Below, in pieces: positions 54,981 through 64,000 of a DNA stretch of 64,000 nt. The stretch is from Isoperla grammatica (taxonomy: Eukaryota; Arthropoda; Insecta; Plecoptera; Perlodidae): positions 1 to 64,000 of the forward strand of contig CAMDTW010000374.1 of the NCBI GenBank assembly GCA_945910005.1, read 5' to 3'. The position numbers were made by a program, and so were the translations under genes. Each line of letters opens with the position of its first letter. The stretch's first letter is position 1. The notes below the pieces were generated by a model that did no database searches, was not told the origin of the DNA, and saw only the letters and a program-made list of their open reading frames with translations.

Positions 54981-56117
54981 TACCTCTATTCATTCCCAGG
55001 ACCCTTCCTGAACTTACCTATTTTATTCCTAGTAGTTGTAAACCCAACCTCTTCTATTAATTTCATACTTATATCACTCTAAATTCTTTCTGCCTTCGGG
55101 CCATTTCATTCTTTTTCTAAACGTTCTGCCTTCAGCAACAAAACCATCACATCTGTATTCTAATCATACTTCTCTTAAGGACACTGTCCGGTCGAGATTG
55201 TCAAGCAAAAGGAAACTGTACCTTATTGCCACCATCCAAAGCTCTAAAGGTACTGATCTCACCTATATATAATGTAATCATTATCAAAAACTTAGGTTTA
55301 TGAATATTGTGTTTAATATTTATCGTAAATTTATTGCAGAAAATCATTAAAATTAAATCAAAGAGGGGGGGGGGGGGGGGGAGGGGGTAATAGCCCCTCC
55401 TGTATTCGCCATGTTGGTCTAAAACGTAAAACACAAATATCAATTAACCAACTAGGCCTAACATTATGTTGGTATTACTACTTATTACTACTACTATTAC
55501 TTCATATTACTAACGGTTTACTTTGCATTCACTCAATCGACATAGCCAATAACTACAAAACTAAGTAAACGTGCTGCTCTCAGTACAACTACAGTGTTGT
55601 GTACGATCATGGGCGCCGCGAGGGGGGTGGGGGGGGGGGACTTGCCCTCCCCCCCTTGGATTTCAGGAATTGTTTAAGATTTATAGCTGGCAATACAATT
55701 ATATATGTACGATAAGGTATATTTATAATTACTATTTCTTACGTTTCGTTCAACTTATATAGCAATTAACCGGCATTTTATTGTTGGGGTTAGTCAGTTA
55801 TGGCCAGTTACCATTTGCATCTCTCAAGATATTGTTCTTCCAAATGTTGATGCTTCCTATGTCATATAGGGTTTTATAGGCTACAATTTTTTTTAATTTT
55901 ATGTATGCGAGCATATGTTGCGTCTACACGGTTTCATTTTGATATGTATTAATGAAAGTAGGTGGTTCAATTCCTTTCATGCAGAACGTACATTTATAGG
56001 CCTACATCACAAAATCGGTTGTAAAGTGTTAAAATTTAAGAAAAAAAAAGAAAAACGCCCTACACCACAATTGTTTCTTTACAATATTTGTGACCAGTCT
56101 TGACCGCTTTTTTCCAG
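54981..56117. other. No gene seen
   Basis: LINE 3' UTR to about 55200, then AT-rich DNA. A G run sits at 55366-55382. The GGGCGCCGCGAGGGGGGTGG patch at 55610 resembles an end of a hAT-like repeat, unproven. Confidence 0.4.
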
Positions 56118-57094
56118 GGTCGTGTGTTTCACTCTAACGGCCAAAAGTGCCCAAAGGCCACAGACGGCCTACCACATGACCTGTTCCGAGTACGAAACCT
56201 GCGACTAAAAGAGATAAAGGTTTAGATCAATTACTCATCACGGTCAGGGGCCACAAGAATGAACGAGTACAGGCCTTCGTCACCACATTCTGATTAGTGG
56301 GAAACGTGACAGAATGTCTCAAAGTGTAAGCGTAACCATTGACTTTCATTACTAGTTCAGCTCCCGTTTTGATAACTGACGTTATCTTCTTTTTTATAAA
56401 CCCACAGGTATTACCACTTTCGTGTGCAAGTTTTCGGGATGAAACAGTCCACTTTCCTACTTAATTCCAAGGGATCGATCTGCTCAAAAGCTGGTGAAAC
56501 GGTGAAGAGACTCTTCAAGCAATATCTTAATAAGGTGGCCACTCTCACTGACATCAGGAAGGCAGTCCATACTGCCGTCGGAGATCTGGGACAGGGAGAG
56601 GAAGTCTTCGAAAACGTGGCCTCGACACTTGGCCATACTAAGGCCACGGCTGCTGCGCACTACCGCCAAAAACACAGACATCCATTTACCGCGGAAGCGC
56701 CGCCCTTACAGGAGTTATGGAAGGTTCGCGGGCCAAGGCCAAGGTGCTCAAGAAACCCTTAACCTTTTTCGGTCGCAAGATGTTTCCGAAAACCGTGGAG
56801 GATGCTATCGCTATGCTAAAGGGAAAAAAACTGGCTAATGCCGATAAGATTGCACTGGACGATCATTGTCTAAGGGAATTCAAAAGTCGATGGCAGCGGG
56901 CGCTAAATAACAATTCCGATCATTCTGAGGTATCCGAAACCGATCAGGAATCCCTAGCCGGCGAAGAAGACGGTGATAGTGATGAGCATAAGGATGGTGA
57001 CAAGAAAAAAAAGAAGAAGAACATACTCAGGATGAGCGCCAAAACGGTGTTCAAGATGAGCGCGATGATCTTAAAGCAGAAGACTTCGTTCTAA
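56118..57094 (+). pseudogene. Crypton-like tyrosine recombinase fragment
   Basis: An upstream degenerate exon holds LLITVRGHKNERVQAF, the Lys/HK segment of the catalytic fold. After a CCCACAG acceptor at 56408 the frame reads QSTFLLNSKGSICSKAGETV, KRLFKQYLNKVATLTDIRKA (Arg), ENVASTLGHTKATAAAHYRQ (His and the Tyr nucleophile) and KHRH. This R-H-Y order is typical of Crypton and other YR elements. A second frame (56717-57094) is acidic then lysine-rich and may be the shifted C-terminus. Confidence 0.7.
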
Positions 57095-57146
57095 AAAGCG
57101 ATGATGAAGAAGAAAAAAATGATAACCCTTGTGAACTTGTTATTAA

Positions 57147-57525
57147 TGAGATTGATTAATGGGGTTTAACGTCTCATATTTATGCAACGATGGCTAATCG
57201 AGACGATGGGCGGGTGATAATGAAGATGAGAAAGATGATAATGAAGAATAAAGCCACATCCGAATCAGATCCATTGTACGTCGCGTGAGTCGTCATACGG
57301 GAGTCCAGCAAGGGAGGGCAGGGCCAAGTGGGAGGAGGAATATTCAATGGGACAGTGGGGGGGAAAGGGGATTGGGGTGTGGACTGCACTTCGTCTGACT
57401 TCTCCTCCTCGACCAGTCCGGCTTGGGTGGCACTACCAGAAGCATACGCTTCCGCCGGCATAACTCTCGGGATCAACAAAGCACGCAAACCTGCCCACCA
57501 CGATAAGGTGGCAGTCCCTGGGCAG
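57147..57525 (-). mobile_element. SINE, type B, 14-bp TSD
   Basis: GAACTTGTTATTAA at 57133-57146 and 57526-57539. Full length, 379 bp. A long A run follows the right duplication. Confidence 0.96.
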
Positions 57526-58092
57526 GAACTTGTTATTAAAAAAAAAAAAAAAAAAAAAGGGAAGCAAGGTCTCACAAGCGCAATACCCGTTTGTAAGCGT
57601 ATGGCGTACGCATTGTGTGTATCACACTAACAGGGCATATAACGTTAGACGCGGGGTGTAAATGGGCTTCCGACGAGACCATCCACGACGTCGTGACGCC
57701 AACGGTGCGCCCGTGAGAAGAGATCGAATGCAACGCCGGCGTTGTGATTGCCGGCGTTTTCAACGCGGTCCGCCCCCATTATATGGGTCCAGCGTGCTCG
57801 CTGAGCGGCGCTCAGTACATCGCAGCGGCAATTCACCGGCGATGTGTTGTAGCTCGATCCCGGCCGACGAGGCGCCGGCGGCCGGGAGTGTTTGTGTTAC
57901 ATCTGGGGTGAAAATACAAGTGCACGTCAAAAGAAGCGTCTCGACGCCACGAGTACGCAAGTGAATTCTTTATCGACGCATCTCTTATTGAACTCGAGAT
58001 ATCGACGAGCGGGATTCGAGCGGTCCCGCTCTGACCCCATAAACGGGGGCGGACCGCGTGGAAAACGCCGGCAATCACAACGCCGGCGTTGC

Positions 58093-58527
58093 TGATTGAT
58101 TGATTAATGGGGCTTAACGTCTCATATTTTCGCAACTATGGCCAATCGAGACGATGAGCGGGTGATAATGAAGACGAGAAAGATGATAATGAAGAATAAA
58201 GCCACATCCGAATCAGATCCATTGTACGTCGCGTGAGTCGTCATACGGGAGTCCAGCAAGGGAGGGCAGGGCCAAGTGGGAGGAGAAATATTCAATGGGA
58301 CAGTGGGGGGAAAGGGGATTGGGGTGTGGACTGCACTTCGTCTGACTTCTCCTCCTCGACCAGTCCGGCTTGGGTGGCCCTACCAGAAGCATACGCTTCC
58401 GCCGGCATAGCTCTCGGGATCAACAAAGCACACAAACCTGCCCACCACGATAAGGTAGCAGCATGAAGGAAGGAATATAGTAGTACTACTATATTCCTTC
58501 CTTCATGGGTAGCAGTCCCTGGGCAGG
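58093..58527 (-). mobile_element. SINE, type B, 11-bp TSD, with palindrome insertion
   Basis: GCCGGCGTTGC at 58082-58092 and 58528-58538. It is full length except for the extra 54 bp in the head (46-bp palindrome plus 8-bp duplication). It lies within one arm of the inverted-repeat island. Confidence 0.96.
58462..58507. mobile_element. 46-bp perfect palindrome with 8-bp TSD
   Basis: CATGAAGGAAGGAATATAGT plus AGT is followed by its exact complement. GGTAGCAG is present at 58454-58461 and 58508-58515, while other copies of this SINE have it once. So a 46-bp unit was inserted with an 8-bp target duplication. Confidence 0.93.
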
Positions 58528-59105
58528 GCCGGCGTTGCATTCGATCACATCTCACGGGCACACCGTTGGCGTTTTGACGTCGTGGATGAACTTGTCAGAA
58601 GCGCGTTCATTGTTCGCGTCGATTGATGTACGCCACGTCGATGTGCAACACACGATGCGCGCGCCAGGCGCCGACAAACGAGTCGCGCGCTCTCGATACC
58701 GGCGACGCCGCTAGATGCAAATCGACGTCGATCGTGGTGTTCAGCCCAAGTGCCGGCAACGAGGGTAGGCTCATCGAAGAGTCTTGTTGCACTGATTTAG
58801 AAACTGCGCTCAAACATATAGCCGACATGGGTCGTTACCGAGCTATGAACAAAAAACCGAAGCCGCCATAGTGAAAAAAATCGTTTTGACACTACCTGAA
58901 GTCAGTTTTTCATTCGTAGCTCGGTAACGACCAGCATCGGCCATATGTTTGACCACAGTTTCTAAACCAGTGCGACGAGACGCTTCGAATGAATCCGCTC
59001 TCGTCATCGTCACTCGGGCGGAACACCTAGATCGGCGACGCCGGCGTAGTTGTATCTGCTGCATGGAAAATGGGCGTAAGTACAACGGCGGCATCGTTTC
59101 TTTTG

Positions 59106-59415
59106 ATTATTGATTATTTGGGCTTAACGTCTCATATTTTTGCAACGAGGCTAATCGAGACAATGTGTGGGTGATATATGAAGATGAAATAGGGGGCTAT
59201 TTGGAGGAAAGGGGCCAACAGGGGGGAGGGGGTGGAAAGGGCAAGGTGGAGGAAAGGGGCTTGGGGTGTGGACTGCATTTCGTCTGACTTCTCCTCCTCG
59301 ACCAGTCCGGCTAGGGTGGCCCTACCAGAAGCATACGCTTCCGCCGGCATAGCTCTAGGAATTATTAATACACGCAAACCTGCCCACCGCGATAAGGTAG
59401 CAGTCTATGGGCAGG
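59106..59415 (-). mobile_element. SINE, type A, 12-bp TSD
   Basis: TCGTTTCTTTTG at 59094-59105 and 59416-59427. Head end TCTATGGGCAGG. Confidence 0.95.
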
Positions 59416-59922
59416 TCGTTTCTTTTGTTCGTAGCTCGGTAACGACCCACGTTGGCCATATGTTTGACCGCAATTTCTAAATCAGTGCGACGAGACGCTT
59501 CGAATGAGCCTACTCACGTTATCGTCACTAAATCGGAACACATAGATCGGCGATACCGGCGTCATACCGGTACCGGTTTTTGGCGCCTTGCGTGGTAACA
59601 ACCCACGTCGGCCATATGTTTGACCGCAGTTTATAAATCAGTGCGACAAGACGCTTCGATTGATACCTTCCTCGTCGTCGGCGCCAAGATCAAACACCAA
59701 GATCGACGTCAATTTGTATCTAGAACGGCATTGCCGCCGATCGAGCGAGCGAGCGGGCGTGTGTGCCGGCGACGTTTAGTACATAGCTCCCTCTCCCGCC
59801 GGCCGTTGCGATGTACTGAGCGCCGCTCAGCGAGACCGCCGGACCCATATAATGGGGGCGGACTGCGTAGGAAACGCCGCCCGCCTCGAACACGGAAACG
59901 CCTGTCACGAGCGTACCTTTGG

Positions 59923-60234
59923 ATAATTAATTAATTATTTGGGCTTAACGTCTTATATTTTTGCAACTTGGCTAATCAAGACGATGAGTGGGTGATAATG
60001 AAGATGAAATTGGGGACTCTTTGGAGGAAAGGGGCAAGTAGGAGGGCGCGTGAGAAAAAGGGAAACGGGAGGATAGGGGATTGGGGTGTGGACTGCACTT
60101 CGTCTGACTTCTCCTCCTCGACCAGTCCGGCTAGGGTGGCCCTACCAGAAGCATACGCTTCCGCCGGCATAGCTCTCGGGATCAACAAAGCACGCAAACC
60201 TGCCCACCACGATAAGGTAGCAGTCCTTGGGCAG
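59923..60234 (-). mobile_element. SINE, type A, 14-bp TSD
   Basis: GAGCGTACCTTTGG at 59909-59922 and 60235-60248. Tail ATAATTAATTAATTATTTGG. Confidence 0.95.
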
Positions 60235-60511
60235 GAGCGTACCTTTGGCGTCACGACGCCGGTAGTGGGCTCAAACGACGTGGCTCGACGGCACACATCG
60301 GAAAATTGCCACTTTTATATGGATCACTCTGGTGGTTCTCGAGATTTAATCGAAAAATCGTTTGCGCTATAGTACACATTGAACGGGGCTAGGTCGTCTT
60401 GTCCAGGCGGCCGACGAGGCACCGTTCGCCGCGAGGCCTAAGCAGCCTCGGTAACATCAACGACTGCGCACAGCTACTGGCAGCGCTGTGAGTGCATGAG
60501 CACAACTCGAA

Positions 60512-60549
60512 CTACCTAGTTAGTTATTTGGGCTTAACTAACTAGGTAG
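60512..60549. repeat. 14-bp-stem hairpin with a SINE-end string in the loop
   Basis: CTACCTAGTTAGTT and AACTAACTAGGTAG flank ATTTGGGCTT. The loop plus its edges equals the SINE terminus TATTTGGGCTTAAC. Confidence 0.8.
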
Positions 60550-60562
60550 CATCGAATGGTCG

Positions 60563-61143
60563 ACCAATCAGAAGGCCGGTACCAGCAGTAGATTACCTAT
60601 AAATATAAACAAGACAGAGACCCACTAGTCACGCCATAACCGATTTGGAGCTTGGATGTGCCAGTCACCTGACTGAGGAGCCCAAGTAAGAAGAGTGCGG
60701 GAAAACAGGAAGCTGTCAAGAAGCTATCAAGAAGTATCAAGAAGCTTGAAGAAGGGAACAACAGTACATATAGCGCTAGTGCTATATATCAAGATCAACA
60801 CATCTCAGCGGCGGCAAGAGACTACTACTAGCTTGGACCACATATAGTAACCTAGGCTAAGCCCGCTAGGGGTGAGCTCCCTAGGTTATTTATATTAGCA
60901 TAGGCCCTACTCTTGGTCCTTGCTAAAAGTCCTTAAATAAATCATCCTCCCAGGCTCTAGGGACTTGTCCCTCCCCTGCCCACCTTCCCACGGTCCGGTT
61001 CGTGTCGGAGAAACTGCCAGTAACTGCGAGAGGGGTTCTGTCCCCCGTCATGACCTTCACGGGTTAAAATACGAAAGCCCGACTTTGGAGACGCCGGGTC
61101 CCGACCTGGTGGAGGTGCCGGGTCTGGCCTAACACGCATCAAG
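60563..61143 (+). promoter_or_regulatory. LTR-like leader: CCAAT, TATA, AATAAA, primer-like site
   Basis: CCAAT at 60563, CTATAAATATAAAC at 60598, AATAAA at 60936 and TGGAGGTGCCGGG at 61109 (tRNA-Ala-like primer site) precede an ATG at 61144. The order suits an LTR followed by a gag ORF. LTR borders are not defined. Confidence 0.45.
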
Positions 61144-61260
61144 ATGCCGAGTACACGAAGCAAGCACAAAGAAGACGTCATGGAATACGTCGAGGTATAT
61201 GACACACCAGACAGCCCTGACATAGAAGAATATAACGAGGGTGAAGCTGACATAGAGCAC
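61144..61260 (+). pseudogene. Short gag-like ORF start
   Basis: Begins MPSTRSKHKEDVMEYVEVYD, then TPDSPDIEEYNEGEADIE, an acidic stretch. The open frame then passes into AT-rich repeat DNA like that at 45400-45560, giving a false hydrophobic tail. Assignment rests on context. Confidence 0.3.
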
Positions 61261-61712
61261 ATCTTTATATTTTACATCTCTTTACTGTCACTTTTTATGT
61301 TTTGTTTTTATTATTTGCTTATTAAATTTTCATACTTTTATATTACTTCTTGTTATTCAATAACATAACCTACATTTCCCGATCACAATCCTTCATGGGA
61401 GTACACACGGGTGGCGAAGCCAAATGGCGTTCTTATCAGCGTTTGTGTTTTATTATGTTTGGCATGGCCAACCCGCGGCAGTGGTGGAGCAAGCCCCTAG
61501 CACACCGCCAATTGCCGGAAATCAGGTTCATATTCTGATTGTACGATGAAGAACGTATCAGATATTAAGCCAATAAGAACAGATACTACTATTAATAAAA
61601 GTGGATCGTCACTGGGTAAAACTTTGTGTGGAATAATCTGTATTCCTGCACCTTAAATATATAAACATAGTTTGTGGTACATGCATTATGCCCTTCTGGT
61701 GGAGATGCCAGG
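61261..61712. repeat. LTR-end-like repeat, relative of 45391-45760
   Basis: Shared order of TATTCAATAACATAACCTAC, ATTTCCCGATC, GAGTACACAC, CATGCATTATGCC and TGGTGGAGATGCC. Confidence 0.5.
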
Positions 61713-62628
61713 CACTAGGAAACCCTCTGGTAACAGACAGCGCTCTCGGGAATATCGACTCGTAGGTGGTAGACGCCGCTTATCGATTGACCGAATAATA
61801 TTTTTTTAATACTATTCATGACTGTTTACTCATCCATGCTCCAGTACGACGTGTAAACTCACTTAAATTTATTTTTATCGATGGTCAACGTTTTCTTTTT
61901 GGGTAATAGCTACGATCCTCGTGTAGGCGGCGGGCTACGTGACCAAAGTGTATGTTACCGAGGGTTTTCCTTAGAAAAGTAAAATAAATGTAACCACCAG
62001 GTAACTTTTTTTGAACACAAGTGTGCGTTCGTCCAAGCGGAGCCTACTGTCAACGCGAGTGTGGTAGATGTTTTGCATTTGGATAGTACTTTGTTACTAC
62101 GTGTAACCAAGCGTTTACGAATGTTTGGACTTTTAGCCTCGTGTAACAGGTGGGTAACAAAATACATTTTGATTTATCTCAAGCAACAAATACAATTTAA
62201 AAACAACTCGTTACGGTAGTGGTGCGCTGCATTTATCTCTAGTGGACACCAGCGATAAAACGCAGTCTTATTCAAAGCCATCAGAGTAAAAACGGTTTGA
62301 ATAAACCTAAAAATTTTCAAAGGTCCTAGGTTTATGTTTTAAAAATGTGCCTATTTTCAAAGTCCGTGTAACGTAATTGTTACAATTCCATCGCACAAAC
62401 TCTAAATTAATGGGAACCCGGACGTCCTACGGTAACCAATATGTTACACCGTTGTATCATATTAACTGATAAAATAGCCATTCGGCTACACGTCTATGTG
62501 TGGATAGATAAGTACACGAGGGAATACGTAGCCTCTTGGCTACACAATTAAAAATAATTGAAACTTATGCGACCACATTTCAAATGTCCTGGTAACCGAC
62601 TGGTATTGTACATAACTAAATAATAATA
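61713..62628. other. No gene seen
   Basis: GGTAAC/GTGTAAC strings recur, but without a fixed period. A 70-codon minus frame at 61955 shows no motif. Confidence 0.4.
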
Positions 62629-62700
62629 ATTATTATTATTATTATATATATTATAATATAATATATTATATAATATATATATATATAATGTATATTATTA
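62629..62700. repeat. (AT)n/(ATT)n tract
   Basis: Pure A/T, partly self-complementary, directly abutting the GC-rich satellite. Confidence 0.95.
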
Positions 62701-62985
62701 TAAGCGCGCTAAGGCAGAAGCGCGCCCGCCCTCAACGCTTCTAAGGCAGAAGCGCGCTAAAGCAGAAGCGCGCCGGCCCTCAACGCTTCTAGGCCCTGAA
62801 CGCTTCTAAGGCAGAAGCGCGCTAAGGCAGAAGCGCACTAAGGCAGAAGCGCGCCCGCCCTCAACGCTTCTAGGCCCTGTACGCTTCTAAGGCAGAAGCT
62901 ATGGAAGAAGCGCGCGCTTCTGCCTGTTCAGGGCCTAGAAGCGTTGAGGGCGTTCGGGCTTCTGCCTTAGCGCTGAACGCTTCTA
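62701..62985. repeat. AAGGCAGAAGCGCGC palindromic satellite
   Basis: AAGGCAGAAGCGCGC and CCCTCAACGCTTCTAGG alternate. The array flips orientation at the palindrome GAAGCGCGCGCTTC (62907-62920), after which GCTTCTGCCT and CTAGAAGCGTTGAGGGCG are complements of the first half. Confidence 0.9.
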
Positions 62986-63344
62986 ACCTGACTTCGTGAT
63001 TCGTTCTTCGCTTAGTGCTTCTGCCTTGAGTTTTGCGTGAATCGATCGCCGGTATCGTTCACGAATCGCGAAGTCAAATAGAAGCAAAGATAACATGAAA
63101 ATGATTATCATTCTAAAAAATGATTAAATAGCCTTTGCTGAAACGATACCAATTAATTGAATGTATACAGTTAAAACAACTGCCTTTTAGGAGTATGTGA
63201 CAACAATTATCTTCCCTCTTAAATTGCACGTTTCACCAGTCTTTAGAAATAGTAATGAACATTAACATTAACATTAAATAACAAAAATGGATAATTTTCT
63301 GCATTTGCCGTCGAAACGAAAGATTACCTAAGTGCATGTACGTC
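62986..63344. other. No gene seen
   Basis: AT-rich 3' flank of the RCC1 pseudogene. Confidence 0.4.
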
Positions 63345-63867
63345 GGTGGTTACACGAGGATACTTAAGTTTAATAATGGGGATGACGGCGTCGATACTCG
63401 CGTGAAGCTGGACAAGGTTTCGGCTACGTCAAGACCAAGCAGGCCATCGTTATTCCGCCCAGTTATCAAGAGTGCCCAAGAGGCCGAGACAAGAACTGTA
63501 TGGTACCCGCCACACGATATGTCAATGATGGCCTCGGGGAGGTTGGTCACGTGGGTAAATGAGGTTTGCTAGTTTGTATGACCAAGTCCTAATTGGCCAA
63601 ACTTGTTGTATGAACACACCCACACCTCACCGCCGTCGGCAAGAACCACCGTGTGCAGACAAACAGCAACCTTCTTGATGGGCGGCAGACCGGCAACCAG
63701 GACGGGTGGGTGGGCTTTTTTGATGTGACCGAGGCCAAGCTGACCTTGATCATTCATCCCTCATGAATATAACTCACCCTTGTCAGTGAGGAACTTGGTG
63801 TATAGGTGTATAGCATGGTGTATAGCACTTTCTGCTTCGCACCCTCACCTCTGATCCGAGGCTTCTT
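63345..63867 (-). pseudogene. RCC1-repeat protein pseudogene
   Basis: On minus the reading is TKFLTDKGELYS, stop, GMNDQGQLGLGHIKKAHPPV, LPPIKKVAVCLHTVVLADGG, EVWVCSYNKFGQLGLGHTN, stop, QTSFTHVTNLPEAIIDISCG, GYHTVLVSASWALLITGRNN and DGLLGLDVAETLSSFTRV. These are consecutive RCC1/regulator-of-chromosome-condensation blades (GQLGLGH, H-VL--GG-V-). The first stop is TGA where the family has Trp (YSWG), the second TAG lies after LGLGHTN. No introns separate the blades, so a processed pseudogene is possible. Confidence 0.82.
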
Positions 63868-64000
63868 CACCATATTGCCGCCACTCAGGTTACGACAATA
63901 CAAGCACTAATTAATTTTCCTTCTTTCTGTTAAGCTTGCACTTGCTCGATTCCTGTATTCAGTAATGGTTTACAATAAAAAATCATGAAGTTCATCATCT

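Larger units (their letters stand above)
57600..60430. repeat. CpG-rich composite inverted-repeat island
   Basis: The arm at 57656-57786 (GTCGTGACGCC...AACGCGGTCCGCCCCCATTA) is complementary to 58033-58092 plus 58539-58600, after excluding a SINE. A second pair is 58780-58850 against 58895-58985 (GGTCGTTACCGAGCTATGAA against its complement). Direct copies of GGCCATATGTTTGACC recur at 58940, 59454 and 59610. A copy of the GCGGTCCGCCCCCAT arm recurs inverted near 59845. The overlapping open frames on both strands are not genes. Confidence 0.8.

Noticed and set aside
57645..59934. Numerous arginine- and alanine-rich ORFs on both strands
   Set aside because: They come from the CpG-rich inverted-repeat island, where stop codons are rare on all frames.
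3638..60296. Many open frames of 60-240 codons reading AMPAEAYASGRATLAGLVEE (minus) or ALPEAYASAGIALGINKA (plus)
   Set aside because: They are translations of the two strands of the SINE head. They recur at every copy, are cut by SINE borders, and both strands stay open because of composition, not coding.
61144..61368. Membrane protein suggested by the hydrophobic C-terminus of the ORF at 61144
   Set aside because: The hydrophobic part is AT-rich repeat DNA (T-rich codons) shared with 45400-45560, not protein sequence.
1..64000. CRISPR arrays, bacterial operons, prophage or integron structures
   Set aside because: No regular spacer pattern or bacterial gene organisation was seen. Spliced genes and retroelements show a eukaryotic nuclear genome.

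Overview
This window is a repeat-dominated piece of a metazoan nuclear genome, most likely an aquatic invertebrate. The evidence is spliced PIF/Harbinger-type transposases, APE-type LINEs, Penelope, BEL/Pao, Ty3/gypsy, Crypton and MULE remnants, hAT and TTAA/TA-target nonautonomous elements, and microsatellites. One SINE head resembles a module I remember from lophotrochozoan SINEs, so a lophotrochozoan is possible, but I cannot place the species. I see no rRNA, tRNA or CRISPR, and only one weak candidate for a spliced host gene (24.9-25.8 kb).

The dominant feature is one SINE-like family with about 38 full or partial copies. Its sense is the minus strand: the common left end is an ATCA/AATC-type tail (TTGATTGATT on plus) and the SINE 5' head lies at the right. 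Ten insertions have direct target duplications of 11-14 bp, so the copies are true retroposition events. The family is modular: two bodies (A: ATATGAAGATGAAATAGGGG; B/C: AATAAAGCCACATCCGAATC) and two heads (A/B: ends CCTGGGCAGG; C: carries TCGTCGCCTCTTACGACTAG). Every copy I found points the same way.

Layout. 0-9.5 kb: 131-bp minisatellite, TTAA-target element (2.2-2.9), Penelope RT fragment (3.2-3.6), and a hAT element nested in a three-unit repeat (5.6-6.9). 9.5-17.6 kb: a repeated GTCAAGTT element flanks Penelope, BEL/Pao, LTR-leader/gag and MULE fragments, with a local duplication that preserves the empty site of one SINE. 17.6-21.4 kb: a decayed Harbinger element with a HARBI1-like transposase (+) and a convergent MADF-BESS partner (-). 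22.5-24.1 kb: an LTR with Leu-type primer site, a coiled-coil gag, and a 33-bp-TIR element. 24.9-27.5 kb: possible host exons and two MITEs. 27.7-31.0 kb: a LINE with an uninterrupted 916-codon ORF, the best coding region here. 31.4-42.5 kb: gypsy gag, LINE 3' end, Harbinger pieces, a 108-bp satellite, a 40-bp-TIR element with a possible exon, gypsy RT and a Myb/SANT-like ORF. 44.6-57.1 kb: LINE ORF1 zinc knuckles, YqaJ nuclease fragment, a deleted LTR retrotransposon inside a LINE, Jockey-like RT and Crypton-like recombinase. 57.6-60.4 kb: a CpG-rich inverted-repeat island holding three SINEs, one with a 46-bp perfect palindrome flanked by an 8-bp duplication. The end has a palindromic GAAGCGCGC satellite and an RCC1-repeat pseudogene.

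The genes do not form a pathway. They are layered, mostly dead selfish elements, and the interest lies in the order and mechanism of insertion.
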